Under the pieces are notes generated by a model. That model was not told the DNA's origin, did no database searches, and worked only from the letters and a program-made list of their open reading frames with translations. Positions 1 to 7,930 of a stretch of DNA of 32,204 nt are shown one piece after another. The DNA lies in NCBI GenBank assembly GCA_002716825.1, contig PBCC01000032.1, positions 1 to 32,204 of the forward strand, given 5' to 3'. The position numbers were made by a program, and so were the translations under genes. This stretch comes from Halobacteriovorax sp. (GTDB lineage Bacteria; Bdellovibrionota; Bacteriovoracia; Bacteriovoracales; Bacteriovoracaceae). The first letter of the stretch is position 1, and each line of letters starts with the position of its first letter.

Positions 1-432
1 CGGGAAACACTTCAAGCAGCACCGCTTGTTGAACAGGCTCCAGTGCGCGAGACACCACAAGCCGCGGTTGAACAAGTTCGTGTAACACGTGAAGAAGTTC
101 GCATGGAAGCTGATGAGGTTGCGCCTGAAGTTCGCGCTCAAAATGAAGTTGTCGGTAGCGATACTGAGCAAAGAACGAGCAATCTAATTAATACGATCAA
201 GCAAGCTGCGAGCAAGTATGAAGGTGGACGTCCGGAAGCTAGAAGTACAGCTCCGGCTCAAGGCGCTACAGCTTCAAGAAATGTTAGTAACAATCGCGCA
301 AAGACAATTGCTGAGCGTTTAGGTTTTATTAACTTTGATGAAGAAGAACTTGATACTCCTAGCTATCTTAGAAAAGAAGAAGCGAGTGAGAACGAAAAAC
401 AAAATGGACCTTCACGTCCTTTGGATTTGTAA
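1..432 (+). CDS. ftsZ: Cell division protein FtsZ, C-terminal tail (5' truncated by window edge)
   Basis: The frame is open from base 1 and ends at TAA 430-432. The visible 143 residues are a low-complexity linker rich in Val, Glu, Ala and Arg. They end in a segment (KTIAERLGFINFDEEELDTP, then SYLRK) that matches the conserved FtsZ C-terminal peptide, normally D-I-P-x-F-L-R-K, which docks FtsA, ZipA and other partners. The GTPase domain lies outside the window. A GTG at 43 is an internal codon, not a start. The protein polymerises into the cytokinetic ring. The call rests on this tail peptide alone because no tubulin motif is visible. About 14 residues follow the peptide, a slightly longer end than usual. 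Confidence 0.82.
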   Translation, partial: RETLQAAPLVEQAPVRETPQAAVEQVRVTREEVRMEADEVAPEVRAQNEVVGSDTEQRTSNLINTIKQAASKYEGGRPEARSTAPAQGATASRNVSNNRAKTIAERLGFINFDEEELDTPSYLRKEEASENEKQNGPSRPLDL

Positions 433-436
433 GGAA

Positions 437-483
437 TTGAGTTCCCCCAACTCAAAAGAAGGGCGCCTTGTGCGCCCTTTTTT
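437..483 (+). terminator. Tandem hairpins ending ftsZ
   Basis: A 7-bp hairpin (437-443 with 449-455, loop of five C) is followed directly by a perfect 8-bp GC-rich stem AAGGGCGC/GCGCCCTT (459-466 with 472-479) and a T-run through 483. This is a classical intrinsic terminator. The convergent gene on the minus strand ends at 482, so the stem may also act on that transcript, although its minus-strand T-tract is interrupted. Confidence 0.85.
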
Positions 484-1018
484 AATGCTCGTGAACTTTA
501 AATCGGTTGAGTAGATGATCAGCCTCTTCTTCTCTCACATAGAGCTTCACCCAACTTTCGACAAAGTCACCGTCTACATCAATTTTATAATGCGTAACTA
601 AATATGTAGGCGTCTTATCATCACTCCAAAGTGAGTGCTTGAAGTGGTAAAGCTTGTGACCATTTTCTGGTTCTTGCGGGGTTGTTCTTATTTCAGCAAT
701 TTCAATCCATTTATGTTTTGAATAAAGTCCAAAATGTTCTGGGCATAAATGCAGACCATCCCAATCCTTATGACAATCTTCGCAAATGGCATTTTCACAA
801 ATAGCGCAGGTGGCGATAGCGTTTTGCGTTTCATGGTTAAAGCAGGTGTATTGCTCAACGACAGTATGGCCATCTTTAACTTTTGATTTTTCGTCCTCTG
901 CGACTTGTTTGGTGAAAAGATTAGATCTCAGAACGATGAATAGTAACAAAGCAAAGAGTGCGATTACGACAAGAGTTAGAACAATAATGAGTGCTATGAG
1001 AAGTGTTTGGGTATCCAT
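482..1018 (-). CDS. Membrane-anchored B-box-like zinc-ribbon protein
   Basis: 178 residues, function unknown. Residues about 5-31 form one strongly hydrophobic N-terminal helix followed by a basic and acidic linker, so the rest is probably cytoplasmic. Residues about 56-95 hold paired ligands in the order C-x2-H, C-x2-C, C-x2-C-H and C-x2-H (YTCFNH, CAIC, CEDCH, CPEH), the spacing of a B-box-type zinc-binding fold. The remaining C-terminal part is a mixed alpha/beta domain rich in aromatic residues. ATG start at 1018. No clear Shine-Dalgarno is visible, and the gene begins 12 bases after the RNase J stop, so it is probably expressed with it. The zinc-site call is from sequence; partner or substrate cannot be inferred. 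Confidence 0.75.
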   Translation of the reverse strand: MDTQTLLIALIIVLTLVVIALFALLLFIVLRSNLFTKQVAEDEKSKVKDGHTVVEQYTCFNHETQNAIATCAICENAICEDCHKDWDGLHLCPEHFGLYSKHKWIEIAEIRTTPQEPENGHKLYHFKHSLWSDDKTPTYLVTHYKIDVDGDFVESWVKLYVREEEADHLLNRFKVHEH

Positions 1019-1030
1019 TGAATTATTATA

Positions 1031-2644
1031 TTACTTGCCATGCAGGTGAACAAATACCACGGGGCGATAACCAAATTCTGCCTGCAACAGGCGCCTAGCT
1101 GAAACTCTTATTGATTCACTACGCTGTGATATTGAGCCATGGCTATCAAGAACTAAAGATTGAAGCTTCTGCTGTAGTTCAGTCGTAAACTCAGGCAAGC
1201 CAGTTGGTGAAAGCTCAACTAATCCCTTGCTGGCATGAGAAATAAAAAGCGCCCCGGCCTGAGCAATCTTACGTCTTTGAGAAATGGCAGAGCGTTCAAT
1301 AATTCCTTTGCCCTGAATCATTAGAGGAGCTTTTTGATCTCCCACAATAATTTCCCAATCATCTGAATAAAGCGTGAGTGTATCGAAATTATACATAACG
1401 GCGGACTCAGCTTGTGGGGCCAAAACCTCAACAGCATCGGCGTGTTTGTTAAGAAAAGAGCTCTCGCCGTGAATAGGTATAAGAATATGGGGTTGATACT
1501 GATCACTAACCGTCTTCAAGTCTTCTTTGCCAGGGTGGCCTGAAGCATGGATGGTTGCGTCTGCATCAGTCACTGCTTGTGCACCAAGCTCATAAATACT
1601 GTTGATTAAGCCATTAACTTTTTTCTCATTGCCGGGAATTGTCTTGGAGCTAAAGACAACCAGATCATTTTTTTCTAGCGTGAAGTGGCGGTCACTGCCG
1701 TTTGCAATGCGATTCATAGCAGAGCGAAAGTCCCCTTGGCAGCCCGACGCAATAATCACTAAGTCTTTACGGTTTGTCTCAATACTTTCAGGGTCGCGAA
1801 GAGTTTTTGGATTAAACTTTAATATGCCCATACGATGGGCGATTTCGGCATAATTTTTCATACTGCGGCCGTAGAGTACAACTTTCTTTTTTGCCTTTTC
1901 TGCAAGCGTGATAATGGTCTGGATGCGATGGATATTGGAAGCAAATGTTGTAACAAAAACGCGACCTGAGTGAGATCCTAAAACAGCAGAGAGTTCTGGA
2001 ATAATATCGGCTTCAGATAAAGTCTTTTCCCTTTTGGATAAAATATTCGTACTGTCGGCAAGTAGGAAGCGACGCTTACAGTTTTTACTAAGATTGATTA
2101 ATTTTTTGAAATCAAAGGGTTCTTCATAAGGAGTAAGAAAGTCGACCTTAAAGTCGCTAACGTAAAAAAGTCCCCAGTCGTGATCTGGATTTGTTGGCTT
2201 AAAAAATAAGCCATAGGTATCGGGGATGGAGTGGTTTACGGCTATAGGATGAATGATAAAATCTTTAAATGTGATTTCATCACTTGGGCCATAGGGGAAA
2301 ATCTTAGCGGTTAAGTGCTCTTCACGAAGCTTTAAGCGCATTAGCTCAATAGCAAAAGGCGGAGCGTGGATTGGAACATTGGGGAACTTAGCAACAAAAT
2401 GTTTAATGGCACCAATATGGTCTTCATGGCCATGACTAATAATTAAGGCATCAGGCGCTGCCATCTCGCGATAGTCTGGAATGAGGTAATTAATATCGAA
2501 TGAATCATCGTCAGGAAATAAGATGCCACAATCTAAAACGATTCTAGTCCCGCCTGAAGAAAACTCAACCATATTAGAGCCAATCTGCTTGAGACCTCCA
2601 AGCGGGCGAACTTCAAGTTGAGGCGTAACTTTTTTACGGGCCAC
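1031..2644 (-). CDS. rnj: Ribonuclease J
   Basis: 537 residues, close to the usual 550-560. Metallo-beta-lactamase/beta-CASP nuclease that degrades and matures RNA by 5'-to-3' exonuclease and endonuclease activity. The metal-binding HGHEDH motif is at residues 71-76. Also seen are a DCG motif near 38-40, a later GHPGKED segment and PIHGE, all characteristic of the RNase J fold with its beta-CASP insert. The C-terminal part beyond about 460 matches the family's extra domain. GTG start at 2644, overlapping the uridine kinase gene by 11 bases, so the two are translationally coupled. RNase J is typical of lineages that do not rely only on RNase E. Confidence 0.93.
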   Translation of the reverse strand: MARKKVTPQLEVRPLGGLKQIGSNMVEFSSGGTRIVLDCGILFPDDDSFDINYLIPDYREMAAPDALIISHGHEDHIGAIKHFVAKFPNVPIHAPPFAIELMRLKLREEHLTAKIFPYGPSDEITFKDFIIHPIAVNHSIPDTYGLFFKPTNPDHDWGLFYVSDFKVDFLTPYEEPFDFKKLINLSKNCKRRFLLADSTNILSKREKTLSEADIIPELSAVLGSHSGRVFVTTFASNIHRIQTIITLAEKAKKKVVLYGRSMKNYAEIAHRMGILKFNPKTLRDPESIETNRKDLVIIASGCQGDFRSAMNRIANGSDRHFTLEKNDLVVFSSKTIPGNEKKVNGLINSIYELGAQAVTDADATIHASGHPGKEDLKTVSDQYQPHILIPIHGESSFLNKHADAVEVLAPQAESAVMYNFDTLTLYSDDWEIIVGDQKAPLMIQGKGIIERSAISQRRKIAQAGALFISHASKGLVELSPTGLPEFTTELQQKLQSLVLDSHGSISQRSESIRVSARRLLQAEFGYRPVVFVHLHGK

Positions 2645-3314
2645 GTAAATCTTCTTGTTGCTCGAGCGGTGTGCGCGATAAACCCAGACTGTCTAAGCTA
2701 ACTTGATCGGTAACCTGGAGTAGCTCATTTATTTTGGCTGATAAAATTGAGGCCGCAATATCAGTTTCTTCTCCCACGATAAAGTCGGCGTACTGCTTTT
2801 GCGGATCGAGAAATTTCATGTACATGGGCCTAACGGTTTCGTAGTACTGGGCGATGACGCTGTCCATGGAGCGGCCGCGCTCTTGAACGTCCCGGTGTAG
2901 ACGTCTCGTGAATCTAATGTCGGCATCGACATGAAGAAAGCACATAATTTCAAGTAACTCGCGAATCTCGATATCGAATAAACTGAAAATACCTTCAAAT
3001 AGTACGACTTTACTGGGCTCAATTCTGGTGGTTTCAGCTGTGCGCGAATTGTGCTTAAAGTCGTAAATGGGGCTGTCTACGGCCTTGCCACTTTTTAAAG
3101 TCTTTAGGTGCAACTTAAGCAAAGGCCAATCAAATGCCTCTGGGTGGTCAAAGTTGGGCTTACCGGACTTGGTGTAAACACTAGCGGGCAATGAGGTTAA
3201 GTAATAGGAGTCCATATGCAACACGCTGATATCAGTGCTCAGTCTAGATTGGATTTTTCCCGTAAATGTTGTTTTGCCTGAGCCAGAACCACCGGCGATA
3301 CCTATCATGTACAA
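2634..3314 (-). CDS. udk: Uridine kinase
   Basis: 226 residues. Phosphorylates uridine and cytidine with ATP or GTP in pyrimidine salvage. The P-loop GGSGSGKTT is at residues 8-16. The SYYLTS region, YDFKHNSRT, FEGIFSL and the arginine-rich lid RRLHRDVQERGR are family hallmarks. I chose TTG at 3314 because an AAAGGGG element sits seven bases upstream; ATG at 3308 is the alternative and removes only two residues. The 3' end overlaps the RNase J start. It is divergent from the binding-protein gene, with about 70 bases between them to hold both promoters. Confidence 0.9.
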   Translation of the reverse strand: MYMIGIAGGSGSGKTTFTGKIQSRLSTDISVLHMDSYYLTSLPASVYTKSGKPNFDHPEAFDWPLLKLHLKTLKSGKAVDSPIYDFKHNSRTAETTRIEPSKVVLFEGIFSLFDIEIRELLEIMCFLHVDADIRFTRRLHRDVQERGRSMDSVIAQYYETVRPMYMKFLDPQKQYADFIVGEETDIAASILSAKINELLQVTDQVSLDSLGLSRTPLEQQEDLRGP

Positions 3315-3383
3315 GCGAGAGCCCCTTTGAGGTTTTACTGGTCATATCATAGAATGAGGTCAGTCCCAAGGAGTACGGTCATT

Positions 3384-4892
3384 ATGTCACGGTATCTATA
3401 TTCAATAGTCTTGATCACTGCATTTGTGAGCATTAGGTCCCTTAGCGCCGGTACTCTTCATGTCGCCATTGGGTCTTCGCCCAATAATCTAGACCCCTAT
3501 TATGCTACAGATGCCAACTCTCAAGATATAAATCGCCTATTACACCTCTCATTGGTGGATAGCACCCGAAGCATGAAAACAGAGTGTCGTGCCTGCGTTA
3601 ACTTTAAAGAGTCTCGGATCGCAAACGGTCAGCATAAAATCACCTTCACCTTAAAAGAAAACCTTCGCTTTCACGATGGATCTAAAGTAACGCCACAGAA
3701 TATTAAAGAGAGTGTAGAGCGGCTTTTATTGCAAGATAAGGCACCAATTCCAGGACTCTTTAATGAGCTTGTCGGTTGTAATATTATCTCTGAAGATCAA
3801 GTCGCACTCATCTATAAAAACTATCGACCGGAAAATTTAACAAATCTATCGCTGCTTAAGATTGAGAAATTCAACTCTGACAATAAGCGAATACCTGCGG
3901 GATCGTATAAGTTAGTGTCAAAAAGTGAAAATGAAGTCGTAGTAAAGAGTGAAAGTCAGACCATCGTCTTTAAAGTTGTAGGTGATGAAACAACGATGGC
4001 ACTCAAGCTCATGAATGGTGAAGTCGATCTCATTGCAACAACGATTTCACCTCGAAAGACTAACTGGTTGGCCGAACAAGAAAATATTAAAGTCTTTGAA
4101 AGAGAAGGCACTAATTATGTCTATATTTCACCACAACACCGACACCCGGACCTTCAAAATGTTTTAGTTAGAAAAGCCCTGTCTCATGCTATTCCGCGCG
4201 CAGACCTTGCTAAATACAAACAAAAGGATACCGTTGCCCTGGCCCAAGGAATGTTCTCAAGTGCATTTAACGGATTGTATCTAAGTGAAAGAGAGGCCGT
4301 AGATTATGACCCGAGTAAAAGTCGTGAGTTGTTAATAAAAGCTGGTTACGACTTTAAGGGTGAACTGTGGCACAAAGATGGCCGCCAACTTTCTCTTACG
4401 TTAAAGATCTCAAATAAAAAGCATATTATTGAATTGGCCAAGGCTTTGGTTCCGTATTTTGCTAAGATCGGTGTGCCACTTCGAGTTCAGCCTGCCGAGT
4501 GGGGAACCTTCTATCGCGACCTAAAGGCCGGGAATTTTGACTTGGCCCTAGGTCAATGGATTGGGTTTGTAGGACCTGATCAAATGGGATTTACTTTCTC
4601 AAGAGATAGCTTTCCGCCAAACGGAGCAAATCGTGGCTTTTATTATGATGAAGAATTTGAGAAATATTACTCACTTGCATTAAATGACCAGGATTCCCGT
4701 AAAAGTGAGTTATATTATCGCCAAGCCAACCAGCGCCTGATTGATGATGAAGCTTATATAAGCTTGTGGCATCCCAAAATAATGTGGATTGCAAACGATT
4801 GTGTTAAAAGCCTAGAGCTATACCCAACCGGAAATTTTTTAGCGTTTGAGACTTTGGAGCATCAATGTCTGAAGAAAAATACTACACCTTAG
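3384..4892 (+). CDS. Periplasmic oligopeptide/dipeptide-type ABC substrate-binding protein (SBP family 5)
   Basis: 502 residues from ATG 3384. This start has AAGGAG at 3368-3373 and opens a clean signal peptide: basic MSR, a hydrophobic core, then SLSAG with probable cleavage after Ala. An in-frame start at 3327 would place a polar stretch before the signal and is rejected. Family-5 features include the early IGSSPNNLDPYY strand, the FTLKENLRFHDGSKVTPQNIKES block near residues 95-115 and a late domain with PYFAKIGVPLRVQPAEWGTF. No permease or ATPase genes adjoin it, so it is an orphan receptor here and its ligand cannot be told. It overlaps prmA by 28 bases. Confidence 0.88.
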   Translation: MSRYLYSIVLITAFVSIRSLSAGTLHVAIGSSPNNLDPYYATDANSQDINRLLHLSLVDSTRSMKTECRACVNFKESRIANGQHKITFTLKENLRFHDGSKVTPQNIKESVERLLLQDKAPIPGLFNELVGCNIISEDQVALIYKNYRPENLTNLSLLKIEKFNSDNKRIPAGSYKLVSKSENEVVVKSESQTIVFKVVGDETTMALKLMNGEVDLIATTISPRKTNWLAEQENIKVFEREGTNYVYISPQHRHPDLQNVLVRKALSHAIPRADLAKYKQKDTVALAQGMFSSAFNGLYLSEREAVDYDPSKSRELLIKAGYDFKGELWHKDGRQLSLTLKISNKKHIIELAKALVPYFAKIGVPLRVQPAEWGTFYRDLKAGNFDLALGQWIGFVGPDQMGFTFSRDSFPPNGANRGFYYDEEFEKYYSLALNDQDSRKSELYYRQANQRLIDDEAYISLWHPKIMWIANDCVKSLELYPTGNFLAFETLEHQCLKKNTTP

Positions 4893-5794
4893 ATGCAACG
4901 ATTAGCTGCGAACAACAACATCTCCTAGCTGAACTAGATCACGATGGTGTTGAGGAGTATGCTATTGATGAAGCGGAAGTCGATCGACTACTAGGTGAAA
5001 AAGCATTCTCAGGTGGCGATGTCGATGAACAAACCATAGCTTTAATCGAACAGCAATTAGAGCAGGATCGTTTCAGAATATACTTTCATACCGGACAGGC
5101 CGGGGAGCGAGCCCAAAAAGCATTGAAGTTTCTGCAGCAACACGACATTGTGTGTGAACAGATAGAACATGATGAAAAGGACTGGAACGAAAATTGGCGA
5201 CAAGGTTATGAGACCGTAAAGATTTCTAAGAATCTTTGGATTGTTCCCTCGTGGTTAAAAGAGTCACAAGAGGTTCCAGAGGGGACGACAGCACTCTATC
5301 TTTATCCCGGCCAGGGTTTTGGAACTGGCAGGCATGAAACAACGGCGCTGTGTCTACAGCTTTTTGAACAACGCAAATACAATGGAAAGACAGTATTAGA
5401 CTTTGGTTGCGGCTCTGGAATTTTGGGCATAGCTGCTAAGTTACGTTATGACTGCCACGTTGATTATATGGATATCGACGCTTCCGCACTTGAGAATACA
5501 AGACAAAATTTAAGCGAAAACGACATCAGTGTTCAAGATTCTCAGGTTATTTTGAGAAGTGAATTTATGCCTGGTCAAAAACGCTACGACCTAGTCTTTG
5601 CCAATATCCTTCTTGAAATTTTGATTAAAGAAAAGGATGCAATCATTGCGAGTTTGTCTCCTGGTGCCTATCTGATTGTATCCGGACTACTCAATGAACA
5701 CGTCGAAGCTTTTAGAGAGAATTATACTGAGTTACAAGAATTGTCGGTTGTCTCGCAAGGAGATTGGAGTGCGATCGAGTTGTTGGCACCATGA
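4865..5794 (+). CDS. prmA: Ribosomal protein L11 methyltransferase
   Basis: 309 residues. Trimethylates lysines and the N-terminus of ribosomal protein L11 using S-adenosylmethionine. Diagnostic features are PGQGFGTGRHETT at residues 148-160, the SAM-binding glycine motif LDFGCGSGILGI at 178-189, the acidic MDIDASAL strand and the FANILLEIL segment in place of a catalytic NPPY. The N-terminal L11-recognition domain (about 1-130) is present but diverged and acidic. ATG at 4865 follows GGAG by five bases and lies inside the end of the binding-protein gene. It is coupled to rsmE by an ATGA overlap, and the two form a rRNA/r-protein modification pair. Confidence 0.92.
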   Translation: MSEEKYYTLDATISCEQQHLLAELDHDGVEEYAIDEAEVDRLLGEKAFSGGDVDEQTIALIEQQLEQDRFRIYFHTGQAGERAQKALKFLQQHDIVCEQIEHDEKDWNENWRQGYETVKISKNLWIVPSWLKESQEVPEGTTALYLYPGQGFGTGRHETTALCLQLFEQRKYNGKTVLDFGCGSGILGIAAKLRYDCHVDYMDIDASALENTRQNLSENDISVQDSQVILRSEFMPGQKRYDLVFANILLEILIKEKDAIIASLSPGAYLIVSGLLNEHVEAFRENYTELQELSVVSQGDWSAIELLAP

Positions 5795-6513
5795 GAGCAT
5801 TTTATCTCAATAACCTAGCAAATGCTCAAGTTGGTCAAAAGCTCTCGATTGAGGGTGAAGGCTTTAATCATATCAAAGTTGTTCGCTTAAAGCCCAGTGA
5901 AGAGATATTGTTGCTGACCGGCCAAGGCGATAACTATCTTGCGCGCCTGGAGGTATTGGGTAAAAAATCCGCCATTGTTGAAGTCTTGAGATATGAACAT
6001 AAGCCTCAGTTGAATGCACTTACACTGGCCATTGGGCTTGTTAAAAAAGATGCCTTTGATCTTTGCCTGAAAATGGCAGTGGAGCTAGGTGCAACGACGA
6101 TTATTCCACTAGAAACACGTTATTCTCAGCGCTATGAGCTTAACTATGAAAGAGCCAATAGATTGCTCATTCAGGCTTTGGAACAATCTAATTCAGCTTG
6201 GTTGCCAAAGCTTTTGCCAGTGACTGCAATCGAAAGCCTATCTCAAGAAATTGTGGATAACTGCGAAAAATACTCCAATCTCATTATCATGGGGATGGCG
6301 AATTCTACTTTGCCGGCGAAACTACCGGAGCTGGGCACGTCTGTTATGGGATTCATTGGGCCAGAGGGCGGCTTTAGTGAGGACGAAGAGAAGCTCTTAG
6401 CTAAGCTTCCAAACGCAAGTACCATCCACCTTCCAACGCCAATTCTTCGAGCACCAACCGCCTTGGCCGCACTTGGTGGTGTGATTTTTACTAAGCAGCG
6501 GGTTTTAGATTGA
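5791..6513 (+). CDS. rsmE: 16S rRNA (uracil1498-N3)-methyltransferase
   Basis: 240 residues from ATG 5791, which overlaps the prmA stop in ATGA. The in-frame start at 5764 lies deep inside prmA and adds nine unrelated residues. The protein is a SPOUT-class methyltransferase with a trefoil knot. The N-terminal PUA-like part carries the HIKVVRLKPSEEILL pattern; the knot shows IGPEGGFSEDEEKLL and then LPTPILRAPTALAALGG. The last element usually reads ILRTETA; here AP replaces TE, a mild deviation. The prmA-rsmE adjacency is common in bacteria and supports both calls. Confidence 0.93.
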   Translation: MRAFYLNNLANAQVGQKLSIEGEGFNHIKVVRLKPSEEILLLTGQGDNYLARLEVLGKKSAIVEVLRYEHKPQLNALTLAIGLVKKDAFDLCLKMAVELGATTIIPLETRYSQRYELNYERANRLLIQALEQSNSAWLPKLLPVTAIESLSQEIVDNCEKYSNLIIMGMANSTLPAKLPELGTSVMGFIGPEGGFSEDEEKLLAKLPNASTIHLPTPILRAPTALAALGGVIFTKQRVLD

Positions 6514-6579
6514 GAGTTTGTTTTCTTCATGCGATCCTATAACTAAGTAATTGAAAACTCGTTTTTCGCAGGAGGGGAT

Positions 6580-7254
6580 ATGCAAACCCAACTAGGTGAT
6601 CAAAATAAAAATTCACGCCCTATCACGATGCCAGAAGTAGACGAGTTTGAGTTTAAGGCCATCGGTGAAGGACTAGGTTTTCATCAGCCAACAGAACGTC
6701 CTCGTTGGAAATCTGCGACAGTGACGACAAAAAATCAGCCTCAAGAAAAAGCTAATCCACACGCCATAACCCGTGAGCAGCTCGGGGTCATGTACCAAGA
6801 AGCTACAACACATATCAAGCCAAAAGCCCAGGCGAAGGCAAGCGTTTCTCAGACCTATAAAAATGCAACACTTCCAGAGCGCTTTACAGCGCAGGTAGTT
6901 GATACACTTATTATTACAGCTAGTGTTGCAACCATTTTGTTGGCCATGATGAGTTTGGCGCAAGTGCCACTTAACGATTCTATTCGCCTACTAACAAGTT
7001 TTGATGTTGCACCTGTCGCTTTAATTTTATGGCTTTTTTCATATGTAAGTTATTTTACAATCCTAGAAACAAAGCAGACGCCAGGTAAAAACCTTATGAG
7101 AATTAAGGTTGCTGACATGAATGGGCAACGCCTGAGTTTATCAAGATCTCTCGAGAGAACAATTTTTAGAACACTCTCATGGCTCGCTTTGGGTTTCCCA
7201 CTTCTTATGAACTTCCATGGACGACTTTCTCGCTCACAGGTTCTTAAAGTCTAA
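6580..7254 (+). CDS. RDD-family membrane protein
   Basis: 224 residues. A hydrophilic N-terminal region of about 100 residues is followed by an RDD domain. The Arg-Asp signature is in ERFTAQVVDTLII near residue 104. Two hydrophobic helices follow (about 108-128 and 141-160), then the typical TPGKNLMRIKVADMNGQRLS loop and a final arginine-rich helix region with a hydrophobic stretch. An AGGAGGGG element lies just before ATG 6580. Its stop shares one base with the rfaE2 start, so the two are coupled. RDD proteins are implicated in transport or stress in a few species; no specific role can be assigned here. The long polar N-terminus is not typical. Confidence 0.8.
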   Translation: MQTQLGDQNKNSRPITMPEVDEFEFKAIGEGLGFHQPTERPRWKSATVTTKNQPQEKANPHAITREQLGVMYQEATTHIKPKAQAKASVSQTYKNATLPERFTAQVVDTLIITASVATILLAMMSLAQVPLNDSIRLLTSFDVAPVALILWLFSYVSYFTILETKQTPGKNLMRIKVADMNGQRLSLSRSLERTIFRTLSWLALGFPLLMNFHGRLSRSQVLKV

Positions 7255-7706
7255 TGAAACAAGAAGTCGGTGAAATAAACAAAGCTAGAGCTAAGAAAAA
7301 AATAGTTTTCACTAATGGCTGCTTTGATATTTTACATCCAGGTCATGTTGCCTACTTAAATGAAGCAAAAGCTCTAGGTGATATTCTTGTTATTGGGCTT
7401 AATAGCGATTCAAGTGTTAAGCGATTAAAGGGTCCTGATCGCCCAGTAAATCAAGAGCAAGATCGAAAGTTTATGTTGCTTAATCTAAAAGCCGTCGACC
7501 ATGTGGTTATCTTTGAAGAGGATACACCATACGAGCTGATTAAATTGTTAGCCCCAGATACTCTGGTTAAAGGTGGCGACTGGCGGCCGGATCAGATCGT
7601 TGGAAGCGATATCGTATTAGCTGCTGGTGGAGAGGTTTTGAGTCTCAAGTTCATTGAGGGTCATTCAACCTCAACACTTATTTCAAAAGTTCAAGGCCGA
7701 TCTTAA
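7254..7706 (+). CDS. rfaE2: D-glycero-beta-D-manno-heptose 1-phosphate adenylyltransferase
   Basis: 150 residues, a free-standing version of the C-terminal half of E. coli HldE. It transfers AMP to heptose 1-phosphate to make ADP-heptose for LPS inner core. The nucleotidyltransferase signature is FTNGCFDILHPGH (about residues 20-32). It is followed by LGDILVIGLNSDSSVKRLKGPDRPVN, the LAPDTLVKGGDW block and a C-terminal EGHSTSTLIS. ATG 7254 overlaps the RDD stop by one base (TAATG). No partner kinase (rfaE1) is in the window. Its presence supports a heptose-containing LPS. Two GT9 (heptosyltransferase-superfamily) genes lie about 10 kb away. Confidence 0.93.
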   Translation: MKQEVGEINKARAKKKIVFTNGCFDILHPGHVAYLNEAKALGDILVIGLNSDSSVKRLKGPDRPVNQEQDRKFMLLNLKAVDHVVIFEEDTPYELIKLLAPDTLVKGGDWRPDQIVGSDIVLAAGGEVLSLKFIEGHSTSTLISKVQGRS

Positions 7707-7732
7707 CAATCAAGTAAGCACACTAACTATTT

Positions 7733-7778
7733 AATTAAACACTTTAACCGAGTGTGGTGCTCGGTTAAGGGTTTAATT
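7733..7778 (+). terminator. Long hairpin after rfaE2
   Basis: A perfect 9-bp stem TTAACCGAG/CTCGGTTAA (7744-7752 with 7760-7768, loop TGTGGTG) is extended by AATTAAAC/GTTTAATT (7733-7740 with 7771-7778) across a small internal loop. The following bases are T-rich (ATTTTATTC) but not a pure U-tract. It probably terminates the RDD-rfaE2 transcript and insulates the flagellin gene. Confidence 0.6.
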
Positions 7779-7798
7779 TTATTCAACTTTTTAAAGCC

Positions 7799-7930
7799 AA
7801 ATACTCAAGAAAAATTTTCCGGACCCGAAAGGACAAGTACAGCATTGGGGTGCTGAATGTGATCCAGACGGTATTGGTTCGCACTTATAAACCAACAAGG
7901 AGGTATTTTTTGCAAACCGGAGATTGATTT
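7799..7930 (+). promoter_or_regulatory. Flagellin-1 promoter region and GGA-rich structured leader
   Basis: The element AAATACTCAAGAAAAA (7799-7814) matches 15 of 16 bases upstream of flagellin 2. The following 116 bases are leader-like. They contain a 6-bp hairpin (7840-7845 with 7850-7855, loop TGGG), a second hairpin TTGGTT/AACCAA (7874-7879 with 7890-7895) and four GGA triplets at 7821, 7831, 7899 and 7919. The strong AAGGAGG at 7897-7903 is 27 bases from the ATG, too far to serve it; GGAG at 7919-7922 (eight-base spacing) is the likely ribosome site. ACAAGGAGGT resembles a CsrA/RsmA target. Post-transcriptional control is inference. Confidence 0.5.

Noticed and set aside
3327-3383. Longer start of the substrate-binding protein
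   Set aside because: It would put 19 polar residues before the signal peptide; ATG 3384 has a good AAGGAG.
7815-7904. c-di-GMP or other known riboswitch in the flagellin-1 leader
   Set aside because: I cannot fit the conserved cores of GEMM-I, GEMM-II or preQ1 classes; the hairpins are short and better explained as a protein-binding leader.
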